Shown in pieces: positions 1 to 10,771 of a stretch of DNA of 64,000 bases. Origin of the DNA: Anthoceros angustus. Taxonomy: Eukaryota > Streptophyta > Anthocerotopsida > Anthocerotales > Anthocerotaceae. The stretch covers positions 62,001-126,000 of the forward strand of contig VJWM01000126.1 of assembly GCA_010909165.1 (NCBI GenBank), read 5' to 3'. A program made the position numbers and the translations under genes. The notes beneath the pieces were generated by a model. It had not been told where the DNA came from and did not search any database. It was given only the letters and a program-made list of their open reading frames with translations. Numbering within the stretch: position 1 is the stretch's first letter; the number at the start of each line of letters is the position of its first letter.

Positions 1-1389
1 TCCGCCATGAGTGGGATTTTTCATTGGACCACACACATCCGTGTGTACCAACTCTAGCGCCATCTTTGCTCGTCAATTGCAATCTTGGGAACTTAGTTCG
101 TGTAGCTTTCCCATTATGCACCCTTGGCATAATTGCGGCTCACCCACTTCTTTCAAATCCAAGCTGTAACCATATGTTGGTTCTTCATCAACTGATATTG
201 TCCACACCAATGTGCCCTAGACGTTGATGCCATAAATCAATAGATCCAATGCTATTTTGCGAATCGTCCATAAAGGTGCAAGCTTGCCTTCCACGAAGCA
301 CACAACTTGTACAAATTTCCTATTGGACGCCTAGCAATCACTTTAGCATTCGATAACTCAGTGCTTGATTGGATCCGAAATCCTTTGGAATTGAACACAA
401 CCTCATGACTGCATCGGCAATTTTTGCGAAAGAAGATTCCTCGCAAGATGAGGCACATGATGCACGTCCTTAATACTGTAGATCCCTCCGGAAGATGGAC
501 TCGTAACACTCCTCTTCCCTTGATGTCATGTGACCTATTGTCACCAAGCGCCACCGTATGCCCCTCCGCAATACCTCGTAGCTTGAGAACCAAGGAAGGT
601 TATAAGCGAAATCTTTGGGATGCACCGAGTCAAGGTACAAACTCTCATCCTTCTTTGATGAAGTCGCTTGATCTCTTTCGGTGAAGCACGCCAAGATGTG
701 TTCTTGGTCCTTCTCACGACTTGATTAGCTTGGGATGATTTCCTTCTTCAAGTCCGCCAATCTTATTTTACATCCTTTGCGTGGTGATTGGGCTTCCTAA
801 TAACAAAAGCCTTTCACCTTTCTCTTTGCATCTGTATCCTTTGTCCCTTCTAGAGACTTGGCTTGAGGTCTTCCACCGTGATGTGCCCTTCTTGGAGAAG
901 AGTGCCAAGCCTTCGTTGCCTTGTGTCCGGAAAGAACCATCAAGCTCCTCTTGTAGGAGTAATCTAACCACCTCATCAAAGGTTGGTTGATTGTCACTTG
1001 ACGCATCGCTACGGATGCCCTATAAGACAATAAAATTGCCTACATGATGGTGGCAAACTACTCGACACTGATCACCTTACCCTCCAAGGTTTGATCTCGC
1101 CTCCTCATTTGATCAACCAAGCTTTTCAACTTGTTGACATGTTGTTGAACGGTGTCGCCTCAACCATCTTGAAGTTGGAGAATTGACTTTCCAAAGATTT
1201 CGCTCACAATGCTCTTCTTCTCACGTTGTGCAAAGAATTTTCCATGCATCCTGCGAAGAGACACACTCGCTCAATTGTGAGAGAATGTCATCGACACATT
1301 CAGATAATATTAGCCAAGGCTTTCGCATCCTTGTCTATATCCTTTTTAAGCGCCATCCGGAAGTCCATTTTCCACAAACTTCCACAATC
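1..1389 (-). pseudogene. Partial third copy of the copia gag-protease unit
   Basis: The segment is nearly identical to 2070-3455 and repeats the same gag, knuckle and pre-integrase stretch. It runs off the left edge, so the array may continue. It differs from the other copy by scattered one- to few-base indels, and some motifs intact in the right copy (the protease motif near 2700) are broken here near 620-690. Confidence 0.8.
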
Positions 1390-3459
1390 CTCATCGGGGT
1401 CGTCAACATACGCCGTCGGATCCTTCATGATAACCGGGGTTGGAGCTCCCACTCCTTTGATGGGTTCCACAACCTCATTAAATACAACGTCCCTCGCTAA
1501 AATGATCTTCTTCCTTGAAAGATCATACAACCTGAGCCCTTAATCTCGAGAGTATCCAAGCATAAGGCACTTCACGCCTTTTGGATCCCATTTTGTTCGG
1601 GTTTGCTTGAACGTGAGCATAAACCATCGAACCAAAGATCCTCAAATGGCTTATGTCGGGCTTGACGCTGACCACGCTTCCTCGGGTCATTCCAACAATA
1701 GCTTTGGTTGGAACTCGATTCAAAACATAGGTTCTTTGTAACAACCTCACCCCAAAACGCATCAAGCCACTATGATGTAACATGCATTTAGCGCCTCCAC
1801 AGACTCCTAAGTTTGCTCCGCCACTCCATTTTGCTCCGGTGTGAGGGATGGTTAGTTGCCTTCCAATTCCATGCTCCTTGCAAAAGCGTTGGAAGTCGGT
1901 GGAGATGTATTCACCTCCGTTGTCACTACGCAAAGTCTTGACGTTGTCCACTTGCGTTCTCCACCATGGCTTTCCATTCCTTGAAGAGTGTAAATACCAG
2001 GATTTCTCCTTCATAAGATATGTCCAGTCTTCCTAGTGAAATCATCCACAAACACCGAATGTAGCGGGCTCCGCCATGAGTGGGATTTTCATTGGACCAC
2101 ACACATCCGTGTGTGTACCAACTCTAGCGCCATCTTTGCTCGTCTGCAATCTTTGGGAACTTAGTTCGGTGTAGCTTTCCCATTATGCACCCTTGGCATA
2201 ATTGCGGCTCACCCACTTCTTTCAAATCCAAGCACAGAACCATATGTTGGTTCTTCATCAACTGATATTGTCACACCAATGTGCCCTAGACGTTGATGCC
2301 ATAAATCAATAGATCCAATGCTATTTTGCGAATCGTCCATAAAGGTGCAAGCTTGCCTTCCACGAAGCACACAACTTGTACAAATTTCCTACTCGGACGC
2401 CTAGCAATCACTTTAGCATTCGATAACTCATTGGATCCGAAATCCTTTGGAATTGAACACAACCTCATGACCTGCATCGGCAATTTTTGCGACAGAAAGA
2501 AGATTCCTCGCAAGATGAGGCACATGATGCACGTCCTTAATACATGTAGACTGTCCTCCTGGAAGATGGACTCGTAACACTCCTCTTCCCTTGATGTCAT
2601 GTGACCTATTGTCACCAAGCGCCACTGTATGCCCCTCTGGCAATACCTCGTAGCTTGAGAACCAAGGAAGGTTATAACTGAAATGCTGGGATGCACCAGA
2701 GTCAAGGTACAAACTCTCATCCTTCTTTGATGAAGTCGCTTGATCTCTTTCGGTGAAGCACGCGAAGATGTGTTCTTGGTCCTTCTCGCTGACTTGATTA
2801 GCTTGGGATGATTTCCTTCTTCAAGTCCGCCAATCTTATTTTACATCCTTTGCGTGGTGATTGGGCTTCCTAATAACAAAAGCCTTTCACCTTTCTCTTT
2901 GCATCTGTATCCTTTGTCCCTTCTAGAGACTTGGCTTGAGGTCTTCCACCGTGATGTGCCCTTCTTGGAGAAGAGTGCCAAGCCTTCGTTGCCTTGTGTC
3001 CGGAAAGAACCATCAAGCTCCTCTTGTAGGAGTAATCTAACCACCTCATCAAAGGTTGGTTGATTGTCACTTGACGCATCGCTACGGATGCCCTATAAGA
3101 CAATAAAATTGCCTACATGATGGTGGCAAACTACTCGACACTGATCACCTTACCCTCCAAGGTTTGATCTCGCCTCCTCATTTGATCAACCAAGCTTTTC
3201 AACTTGTTGACATGTTGTTGAACGGTGTCGCCTCAACCATCTTGAAGTTGGAGAATTGACTTTCCAAAGATTTCGCTCACAATGCTCTTCTTCTCACGTT
3301 GTGCAAAGAATTTTCCATGCATCCTGCGAAGAGACACACTCGCTCAATTGTGAGAGAATGTCATCGACACATTCAGATAATATTAGCCAAGGCTTTCGCA
3401 TCCTTGTCTATATCCTTTTGAGCGCCATCCGGAAGTCCATTTTCCACAAACTTCCACAA
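1390..3459 (-). pseudogene. Copia gag-protease-integrase repeat unit (about 2.07 kb)
   Basis: Read on the minus strand, this unit carries part of gag (3459 to about 3100), a damaged CCHC knuckle region around 2840-2880 (KGFCY then CKIRLADLKK across an in-frame stop and shifts), a protease motif YLDSGASQH near 2700, a GAG-pre-integrase region, and an integrase core with SDNGGEY and IPHTG motifs (about 1845-1930). A post-integrase segment (RDVVFNEVVEPIKG, about 1480) then fuses at about 1390 back into gag. Both unit boundaries share the string CTTCCACAATCCTCA, which suggests microhomology at the junction. Many frameshifts make it non-coding. Confidence 0.8.
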
Positions 3460-3811
3460 TCCTCACAATGCTCTTCTTCTCGTTGTGCAAAGAATTTTCC
3501 ATGCATCCTGCGAAGAGACACACTCGCTCAATTGTGAGAGAATGTCATCTGACACATTCATGATAATATTAGCCAAGGCTTTCGCATCCTTGTCTATATC
3601 ATTTTTAGAAGCGCCATCTAGAAGTCCATTTTCCACAAACTTCCACAATCCTTTGTCAATGAGAAGAGATTTTAGCTTCAACTTCCATAATGTGAAGTTC
3701 CTGCCATTAAACTTCTCCACTTGACGCCAGTCTCCATATGCACACCTGAAGCTATGCAGAGACAAGACAAAAGTTCCTCGCACCAAAACTACTACCAAGC
3801 TTCACGAAATT
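3460..3811 (-). pseudogene. Copia gag N-terminal fragment
   Basis: The minus frame contains the gag (UBN2-type) signature FNGRNFTLWKLKLKSLL followed by DKGLWKFVENG and a helix ending in DAWKIL. This is the N-terminal part of copia gag just inside the LTR. The frame runs about 110 residues and then meets the first tandem junction near 3459, where the gag sequence restarts instead of continuing. It is a broken copy with no separate host function. Confidence 0.8.
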
Positions 3812-3927
3812 CCAAACGAGCTTTCACAGACACTTAGTCTGCATAACTACAAACAATGCAATAGAAGACAACTGGCAACAGTCCCACACAGGGTGGTGCA
3901 GAGTGCTTTACGCATCTCCTGAACCAT

Positions 3928-3939
3928 GCTCTGATACCA
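3928..3939 (-). other. Primer-binding site, initiator tRNA-Met type
   Basis: On the minus strand the 12 bases read TGGTATCAGAGC, the standard plant copia primer-binding site complementary to the 3' end of initiator tRNA-Met. It sits immediately inside the LTR, which fixes the orientation of the element. Confidence 0.9.
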
Positions 3940-4135
3940 TGTTAGAAAACAGTTATTCCCATGTTCAGTACGTTAGAAATGGTGTGCTATGCATACATAC
4001 ATAGCCTTTGGCCTTGTCATACTCTTGATAGTATGAAACCCTATCTCGCTCCTGGGATAATCCTATATACTTCTAGGACTTATACTCATAACTCTATTAT
4101 GTGATGTGTTGCACCAATCCTATAGATTTCTAACA
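3940..4135 (-). repeat. Short LTR of the copia element (196 bp)
   Basis: The segment begins TGTTAGAAA and ends TTTCTAACA, so it has TG...CA ends inside a 9-bp perfect inverted repeat, as retrotransposon LTRs do. It directly abuts the primer-binding site at 3928-3939, as expected for the 5' LTR of a minus-strand element. Its end lies next to CGCCA (4136-4140), which could be one side of a target-site duplication, but the partner is outside the window. No second copy of this LTR was noticed here. Confidence 0.85.
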
Positions 4136-4140
4136 CGCCA

Positions 4141-4275
4141 TTCCTTGGCAGGCACGATGCAAAGCCAACGCTCGAATTTGACGCTCAGACACCCGGAGTA
4201 TTCCTCACGGTTGCAAGGTATCTTTTATTCCTGGCTCTAACCAAGAATCCTTTTGAGAGATTCCCCAAAAAAGCA
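4141..4275 (+). repeat. Dispersed repeat, possible tRNA-derived SINE (copy 1)
   Basis: This segment matches, in inverted orientation, 14680-14870. Shared pieces include GCCATTCCTTGGCAG, TTGACGCTCAGACACC and the run ending AAGAATCCTTTT. The fuller copy at 14.8 kb contains GGTTCGAATC on its minus strand, close to the pol III B-box consensus. Copy 1 has lost that middle part. A SINE is plausible, but no clear A box is seen. Confidence 0.4.
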
Positions 4276-4384
4276 TCCTTTACAAGACTTTTAACCCCTA
4301 ATTGACGGAGGGCTTTTCTCCATTTTTCTCGGTCCATAATTTTTACATAATATGGAAGGCTCTTTTATCCAAGTGGACTATAAT

Positions 4385-4770
4385 ACGATTCTTCTTTGTC
4401 TTTTCGATCAAAAAGAAGAGAATGGTGAGATGAATTGCAAAAGAACAGAATATTAAAGCTAGGGTATACATGATTCAAGTGAGATGAATTACTTGCAAAA
4501 GAAGAGAATGTTGAAGCTAGGGTATGGAATTAGAGCCATGAATCATTTGCTTGGAAAAAGAATATTGAGGCCAGGGTACACCTGAATCAGCAGAATGCTG
4601 AAGCTAGGGTGGAGATAGATGAATGAGTGCGATAAATCAGTTACAAAAGAAGAGAATATTGAAGCTAGGGTGCACATACATGAATTGGTGAAATGAATGA
4701 GTTACAAAAGAAAAACTATTGAAACTAGGGTGCATATAGATGAATCAATAAGATGAATGGGTTGGTCTAT
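4385..4770 (+). repeat. Degenerate minisatellite upstream of RING gene 1
   Basis: Roughly 55-75-bp degenerate units share the core AGAGAATRTTGAAGCTAGGGT followed by a GATGAATCA-type stretch, repeated about six times. The same array lies at 12355-12700, upstream of the duplicated RING gene, so it belongs to the duplicated block. Confidence 0.7.
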
Positions 4771-4797
4771 ACCTAAACCAAGCCATGCCGTGAGCTG

Positions 4798-5039
4798 GTT
4801 TGTAGGGCATACCCCGTTCCGGTTGGATATTTTATATTCGATATTCGATCATCAAGGCCAGCCGCCAGCGTGGGACGATGCCTCGGTACCCTGCCCTTGC
4901 TTTAGGGTATAGCAACGCTTGCTCTTATTATAAATACGCTCCCATGTGTCTCAAAGTCATTCTATCCAACCAAGTTCTCTTCCACCTCTGCATGCAAGGG
5001 AGCGTGAACGCACTTGGGTCTGCAAGCTGGTAGCGAAGA
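4798..5039 (+). promoter_or_regulatory. Promoter and 5' leader of RING gene 1
   Basis: A TATAAATA box lies at 4929-4936, about 104 bases upstream of the ATG at 5040. The whole stretch, including the leader, is almost identical to 12843-13095 in front of the duplicate gene. The retained TATA box and leader fit a functional core promoter; no expression evidence can be read from the sequence. Confidence 0.6.
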
Positions 5040-6227
5040 ATGGCGGCACTTGTGGAAGTGTCCAGGCCAGCTATGGCGGCTGAGGCATGCGCAGAGGCCG
5101 AGCTAGGTATGAAGAAGCTGCAGGCTAGGCTACCCAAGGTACTTGAGAAGGCTCCGAGGGCGGCTAGGCTGGCTAGGCTGGCTGAGGAGGAGGGTAGGCG
5201 CGCTGAGTACCAGGCTTGGCTGGCTGATGAGGAGGCTAGACAGGCTGAGGAGGTGGCTAGGTTGGCTGAGGATCCGGATGAGGACACGCAGGCTAAGGAG
5301 GAGGCTATGCTGGCTGCGGACCTGAGGCGGGTGTCCGACAAGGAGCTGGAGGAGAGGCTCCAGGAGCAGGAAGGCTTTTTGTGGTGTGCGTCCGCGATAT
5401 TGAAGTTGTCGGCATTGGTCAGGCAAACCAGAAACGATTCGGCAGCCGTGCTCGCGAATGCCGCATGGAGGAAGAAGCAGGCCATCAGCAAGATCGACGT
5501 GATCCAAAACGAGCGCAGAGAGCGGGAGCGCAGTCGGGAGCAGAGAGCTGAGCCTCCAGGTTTAGAGATCCTTATGCAAAACCAACTCCGACTTCGGAGG
5601 AGAGACAAATTTGCCATTAACATGTGCTTGTCTTGTGCAGAATTGGGGAATCTAGACGATGGGCCGGGGTCCAAGGGGTGGGGGGGGAGTGCCTGTATGC
5701 ATGCGGCGTCGCATGTGGCGGAGGAAGCGCTCGAGGACCGGCAATGCAGTGACTGGGTAAAAGGGATGTCGCTGAAGATGGAGGGGTTTGCTGTACGCGC
5801 GTCCGCCGGCATGAGCTTGCCACAGATTTTGGAGGAGGAGAAGGAGAAGGTGAGGAAGAAAGAGAGGGAGGCAAGGGATGCCGCTGTACATGTCGCTGCT
5901 GAGCGGCGGAGGCTGGAGGACGAGAACGCCGAGCTGCGAAAGGGTATAGCCTTTGCGCGAAGGGATGCGCTGACCCGTAGGAATATGCATCGGAATCAGA
6001 TTGTGGAACTTGAGTCCGAGAGGGACACGCTGCGTCAGGATCTGGAGGCAGAGCGGGAGAAGAGTATGTGCAAGGTCTGCTATGTGGAGCCCAGGCACAG
6101 CGTCGTCTTACCTTGCTTTCATTTCCTGTTGTGCAAGTCGTGTATGAAGCGGGCCCTGGACCGGGCCATTCCTTGCCCTACTTGCAGAGTCCCCATCACC
6201 GGATCAATGGCAGTGTTCGTGTCATAG
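5040..6227 (+). CDS. RING-finger coiled-coil protein, probable E3 ubiquitin ligase (copy 1)
   Basis: A single open frame of 395 residues. The N-terminal half is Ala/Glu/Arg-rich and predicted coiled coil (residues about 40-110), followed by the motif VSDKELEERLQEQE (about 101-114), a middle linker and a second coiled coil (about 265-340). The C-terminus is a textbook C3HC4 RING: C344, C347, C359, H361, C365, C368, C379, C382. It ends in ITGSMAVFVS, similar to the minus-strand paralogue's ITHRMVVYVP. RING domains of this type normally recruit E2 enzymes; the substrate is unknown. The ATG follows a TATA promoter by about 100 bases. I see no introns. A duplicate lies 8 kb downstream. Confidence 0.8.
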   Translation: MAALVEVSRPAMAAEACAEAELGMKKLQARLPKVLEKAPRAARLARLAEEEGRRAEYQAWLADEEARQAEEVARLAEDPDEDTQAKEEAMLAADLRRVSDKELEERLQEQEGFLWCASAILKLSALVRQTRNDSAAVLANAAWRKKQAISKIDVIQNERRERERSREQRAEPPGLEILMQNQLRLRRRDKFAINMCLSCAELGNLDDGPGSKGWGGSACMHAASHVAEEALEDRQCSDWVKGMSLKMEGFAVRASAGMSLPQILEEEKEKVRKKEREARDAAVHVAAERRRLEDENAELRKGIAFARRDALTRRNMHRNQIVELESERDTLRQDLEAEREKSMCKVCYVEPRHSVVLPCFHFLLCKSCMKRALDRAIPCPTCRVPITGSMAVFVS

Positions 6228-6317
6228 TAGTAGTGCCACCGGATCCTAATCTATGTGTTAGGGCAACTTGTGCTGTCCCAATTCTCCCAGTCTGAGTCTG
6301 GGACTGGCTGTGTTGCA

Positions 6318-6500
6318 ACTTGCGAAAACTCTGCCAGCGACAAATCTGCACAAGCAAGTTAAGAGCTAAGCAGCGAGGAGAGAAGAATTTTTCACCTTGT
6401 CCTGTATAGGCTTGCTGCTTCTCTCTAGCTATATCTAGGAGCTGATTGATAAGGGAGATATGAACAAAGGCAATGAGTTTGCTTACATTCCAATAATTCT
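6318..6500 (+). repeat. About 180-bp dispersed repeat, copy a
   Basis: The sequence CTGCCAGCGACAAATCTGC through GAGTTTGCTTACATTCC recurs at 7577-7760 and 14305-14465, with a partial copy at 14551-14620. All lie just downstream of RING genes or their relics. It carries no coding signal I can defend and may be a shared 3' flank of the family. Confidence 0.65.
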
Positions 6501-7576
6501 AGCTACGAGCTTGACTAGAATGTGCAAAGCCAGTAAAGTTGCCACTCTTGTGCCTGCTGATAATGTCAGTTCTTGCTGAGATTCGAGAAAGGTAGGTTTT
6601 GTGATTGCTTGTACTCACCATGCTTCACCTCTTGCCGTACTCATGAACAAGGGTGGTTGCCAAGCTTGTGGTGAAATTCACAACAGTTTCACCACAAGGA
6701 CATAATGGCGAATTCGGGAACCCGAAAGGTCGCTTACAGACGGAGAGCCTGTTTACCCTGGTCTTGATCACAAACAGCTTCGACCCATCCACGACCTCAG
6801 ATTACTCCTGATGGGCAGGATGTTCACAGGGCTAAATGATCGCAGCTTAATGCACAAATGCCGTCATCTGGACCCGTATGTTGTCGACGACCGCCTCTTC
6901 CATCGATTGTTGGGCCACAGACCCAAAAGCTTCGATGCTGGAATGCTCCACTTCAACTTAATTTTGGGTCAGAAGCAAGAAATCGTGGTGATTCAACTGT
7001 AGCATTAGAACAGCCACCACAGTAATTGCTGCCTGCATCCAAATCGGACGCCAGGTATACATACTCTTGCAGGCGAGTGAATGAACCACCTGCATACTTT
7101 CCTCAGTGTCTAACAATCGACTTGTGCAAATAGTGGGGTACGACAGTATGAGATATGTATCAGGGTGTTCGCTCGATATGACGATGCTTTTGAAATCCCG
7201 TCATATTCTGGGACAGACTAGCCTACAGAGTGTTTCTCACGCTGAGGCCATTTTTCAAATACATGGTGTGCGTCCACCATGCTGCCACAATCAGCATACA
7301 TGTGAGCAAGAGCCCAGGGAAACAATTCAGGCTGAAGGCCACATTAGAGACTTTCTTTGTGAATTTCTCGGGACATACGTGTCGACCTGATAGTTACCAA
7401 TAACATTAGAACGTGGTGCTGCCAGCAACTGGCAACACTTCCTCCCTCGAAAATCGAATGATTCCCGAAATAAATGAAGCAGTAAACCCATCACTAACTG
7501 AGTTCACAACACACCAGGGCAAAACGCTGCACAAGAAAGAAATATCCTTACCATTCAGCACCCCAATGTTGCAGGC
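6501..7576 (+). other. Duplicated non-coding block between repeats, with an internally inverted segment
   Basis: No intact gene is seen. The stretch 6715-6770 matches 15205-15260 directly. About 6840-7010 matches 15270-15460 in inverted orientation. 7077-7576 matches 15956-16475 directly. Short frames inside are not conserved between the copies. Confidence 0.55.
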
Positions 7577-7760
7577 CTACTCGAAAACTCTGCCAGCTAC
7601 AAATCTGCACAAGCAAGTGAATAGCTAAGCAGCGAGGAGAGAAGAAATTTTCACCTTGTCCTGTATAGGCTTGCTGCTTCTCTCTAGCTATATCTAGGAG
7701 CTGGTTGATAAGGTAGCTATGAACAAAGGCAATCAGGTTTGCTTGCTGACATTCCCATTC
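7577..7760 (+). repeat. About 180-bp dispersed repeat, copy b
   Basis: Close match to 6318-6500 and 14305-14465, sharing CACCTTGTCCTGTATAGG and CTATATCTAGGAGCTG. It marks the end of the block that is duplicated near 16.47 kb. Confidence 0.65.
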
Positions 7761-7788
7761 TTTCCAGACGTCTCTGCAGGGCTTTGAG

Positions 7789-8082
7789 TTGCCGTTTCTT
7801 GGAGTTGCCTTGAATAACGTGCAAAGCCAGTTGATGACACTCTTGTGCCTGCGGACTGGCCAATCAGCTGCTTGTTTTGCAACACATCTAGCCAAAGTTG
7901 AGATTCCAGACAGGTGGGACTGGACAGATTTCCTCTCTGGACTCTCCACGGTGTCCAATAGAGGGCCACCCGAGCCATTCCGCTTTTCGGTTACAAAGTC
8001 TGAGTTCTATTCACACGGAGAGACGAACCCTAAAATCAGCTCGCCTTGGCTCCGCTCAGGTCAGCGAATGTTCCGCGCATAG
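7789..8082 (+). pseudogene. Possible importin-beta HEAT-repeat fragment
   Basis: The frame reads NVQSQLMTLLCLRTGQ then AACFATHLAKVEIPDRWDW, which resembles the N-terminal HEAT repeats of importin beta (family pattern of A-x-VIAKIA-x-IEIP followed by W). Only about 50 residues look related; the rest is unrelated and there is no splice context. A gene relic is the most I can support. Confidence 0.25.
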
Positions 8083-8955
8083 GTCCGGCACGCGAAAACG
8101 TTCTCACGGACATGTGGCTCACGCTGTGTCAGATGCTGCCTGCGTTATCCTGTTTCTAGCATATCCTGAAGATGCAATTTTTGGCGGCCTGCCACTTTCA
8201 CAGGCAATATTCCCCAGGGACTACTGATTCATCGAGCACACGAAGTGTCGTATCTCAGCAGAGAGTTTTGGGCTCTTAAACCGAAATGCATCTGGGACAT
8301 GGCTGCTCTTAGAGAAGCGTTAGCTGTGAGTTTACGGGAGCGATCGATCATTCACAACGTGACTATGCACTGTGAAAGACATGTTTAGCCTGGATTTTGG
8401 TAGCGGTTCAGCAAATCGATGGGGAACCCAGTTTGAAACAATGACGGTTGCTTACAGCTGGATGGAAGGGCACAAGGAGAAGGACTGGTTTATGGAATAT
8501 ATATGCCAAAATATATATTCGGCAGTGTGGCTCGTTTTATAAACCACAGCTGTTGTCCCAACATTTATGCTCAGTGCGTTTTTGTGACCACGCAGGTTTG
8601 CGGTTCCCACAGATTATGCTCTTCGCGTCGGAATGGATACCAGCGTTCACGGAACTGACGCTGGATAATTTCATATGGCTACACGCCTGGTAGCATTGTT
8701 GATGCAAACGGGTGTGAGTTAGTCCAGAATGCTCCTGTCAATCCATTGAATTGCAACGGGCAACTGTATTGGAAAGTAAACTTTTGCTCCGTTCAAAAGA
8801 AACTGTTTCGATCAGTCACCCTCCGTACGAGAGCGGAGGATCCTGCTGGCCTCTCCCCTTGCTAGTCTCGTAACGTCTAACGTTTTCTTTGATACGGCGT
8901 TTCAATAGACAGCGGGTCCCAGGTTAACAAGGTTTAAACAGCAACAGTAGCAATA
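8083..8955. other. Intergenic, nothing recognised
   Basis: Read on both strands. Only short frames without known motifs were seen. The right end is probably the 3' flank of the minus-strand RING gene. Confidence 0.5.
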
Positions 8956-9930
8956 CTAAGGCACATACACGACCATCCGATGGGTGATGGGGACTCCGCA
9001 AATATGACAATGTGAGGTCGTGCACTCTCTGTGCTGCTGTATGCACGAGTTGCAAAACAGGATATGCAAGCAAGGAAGGAAGATGGTGTTCCTTGCCTCC
9101 ACGAGGCAGACCATGCACAGATTTTTCTTCTGCTCTGCTTGTAGGTGACACTGCAGGTGCATCGCATCGGACGCAAGGCTCAAAACCTTGTCTTCCAGAG
9201 TCTCCTTATCGGTTCTAAGTTTCCAAAGGGCATGACCCTTCTCGAGGGTCCTGTCAAGTGCAGCCTTTTCCTCACCATTCATAATTATTTGCAATTGTTT
9301 CTTCTCCTGCTCCAACCTCTGCAATCTCTTGTGTAACAGTAACGTCTGGTCGCTCTGCGAGTTCACGCCCTCCTCCCCAAGCTCCCGGTTGCAGTCGCGC
9401 TCTCTCCGCTCTCTGCGAATGCCTTGGAGCTCTATGGTGGCCTGCTCCTTCCTCGACGTGGCCCTTCGTTTCTCTGTCCCGTCCGTGGCAATGTCGCTTA
9501 GAGTTTTCTCCGCGCTCCGCACAATTTCTTTTTGCTCCACAAGTCTTTTCAGCAGCTCCTCGTCGGACAGGACATTCACGTACGCAGCCAGTTCTCTCCG
9601 CCTGTCTTCACGCTCTGTCCACTCGTTGCGGATGATTAGAAGCGTGTCATTGCGCTCCTTCAGTGTGACCTCCGCATCCGCGAACTCACCCGACCACTTT
9701 TGCTTCTTGGCAGCTGGCAATTCGGTCATCGCACTCTCCCTCTCTCGTATCGCCATGTCCGCCACCCTGGTCTCCCAATGCCGCACAACGTTTTCCTGCT
9801 CCTCGAGCCTGTCTTGCAGGTCTTGGTCGGGCAGCACCTTCAGGTCCGCAACTAGCCTGGCCTCCCTATGCCTCTTGTTCGCCATTGGTGGGCAACCGCG
9901 ATGACAGAGGGAACTACCAGATCTAGGCAA
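8956..9930 (-). CDS. RING-finger coiled-coil protein, probable E3 ubiquitin ligase (diverged paralogue)
   Basis: Open frame of 324 residues; translation may instead start at the internal Met16 (9885). Residues about 30-50 (VLPDQDLQDRLEEQEN) and about 117-137 (VLSDEELLKRLVEQKE) are two copies of a motif that occurs once in the RING protein at 5040-6227. The rest is highly charged coiled coil, then a C-terminal C3HC4 RING: CMVC, LPCLHILFC, NSC and CHIC, ending ITHRMVVYVP. Architecture and tail match the two plus-strand relatives, so all three form one family. Ubiquitin-ligase activity is inferred from the RING only. A TATA-like TTTATATATAT lies near 10200 on this strand. Confidence 0.75.
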   Translation of the reverse strand: MPRSGSSLCHRGCPPMANKRHREARLVADLKVLPDQDLQDRLEEQENVVRHWETRVADMAIRERESAMTELPAAKKQKWSGEFADAEVTLKERNDTLLIIRNEWTEREDRRRELAAYVNVLSDEELLKRLVEQKEIVRSAEKTLSDIATDGTEKRRATSRKEQATIELQGIRRERRERDCNRELGEEGVNSQSDQTLLLHKRLQRLEQEKKQLQIIMNGEEKAALDRTLEKGHALWKLRTDKETLEDKVLSLASDAMHLQCHLQAEQKKNLCMVCLVEARNTIFLPCLHILFCNSCIQQHRECTTSHCHICGVPITHRMVVYVP

Positions 9931-10139
9931 GAGGAAGGCTCAAGGGTGCTAACGCAGATTCAATGCAAGACGGAAAATGGAAGAGGACGCTATGATGAAA
10001 GAGAATATATAAAATGGAAAGTAACCCTGCATATATAGCATAGAACTTTGACATTTTCTCCAAATCATTAACTCGATATTACCTTGGGCCTCGGAATGTG
10101 GGGAGTCATGGCTGGAAAGGAACCAGAATGAGGCAAAGC

Positions 10140-10215
10140 TATGGACGGAACCCTCCGGCTTCAAAACCCTAAAACCCTGGAGGGATAAAAGTGGCAGAGA
10201 TATATATAAAACACT
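10140..10215 (-). promoter_or_regulatory. Candidate promoter of the minus-strand RING gene
   Basis: On the minus strand a TGACGTC element (about 10240) and TTTTATATATATC (about 10195-10210) lie 270-350 bases upstream of the possible start codons. The telobox-like AAACCCTAAAACCCTGG on the plus strand at about 10160-10180 is also present. Spacing fits a TATA promoter, but nothing confirms it. Confidence 0.35.
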
Positions 10216-10305
10216 CAAAAGTAGGAACCGCAGCGGGACGTCATAGATAGCCCGCAGGCACAAACAAGAAGATAATTTGAAACTTAGGGCAGGGTGGGAA
10301 TCGAA

Positions 10306-10659
10306 TACCGTACCCCGAGGGGTGATTCAATAGGATAATGCCGAAATAATTATTTTTTGAAAAAAATAAGGTTCAACAGAAATATTTATATTTTTCAAAA
10401 TTTCAAAATTTACGAAAAATAATTTGATCAAATTTTAACATTTATTAAAATATATAAGTATATCTATAAAACTAATGGATATGTATAGACCTCCCCTAAA
10501 CAGGTCCTAATTTTCCACACAAACCCTAGTTTCCTTGTTTTCGGCATCTTAAACTCATAAATTTTTATATATTCAATATTTTAAGTATAATCATTTCTAA
10601 ATTTTCAATTTTTATTAATTTTAATTAATTAATGCCGAATCACCCCTCGGGGTACGGTA
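10306..10659. mobile_element. MITE-like element with perfect 23-bp terminal inverted repeats
   Basis: The left end 10306-10328 (TACCGTACCCCGAGGGG plus TGATTC) is the exact reverse complement of 10637-10659. The interior is AT-rich and non-coding, and the total length is 354 bp. These are the properties of a MITE. The ends begin with TA, so a TA target duplication (Tc1/mariner style) is possible. No transposase is present. Confidence 0.75.
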
Positions 10660-10771
10660 GTAAATATTAGGAATACCATTGAAATACAAAGGACATGAAG
10701 AGTCTTTATTTTTTGCATTCTTTCACCTATACTAAAGCTTCCTAAGAAAGTGGAGTAAAAGTTCATTTTGC

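Larger units (their letters stand above)
1..4135 (-). mobile_element. Ty1/copia LTR retrotransposon with tandemly repeated interior, degraded
   Basis: Minus-strand reading gives, from high to low coordinate, one LTR, a tRNA-Met primer-binding site, a gag domain (motif FNGRNFTLWK), zinc-knuckle remnants, a protease motif (DSGASQH near 2700), a GAG-pre-integrase segment and an integrase core (RSDNGGEY near 1930). Gag-protease-integrase order identifies Ty1/copia. No reverse transcriptase or RNase H is in the window. The interior is repeated head to tail: about 2070-3455 matches 1-1385 with an offset growing from 2069 to 2073 bases. Frames are broken by many small indels, so the copy is non-autonomous. 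The other LTR, if it exists, lies left of the window. Confidence 0.9.
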
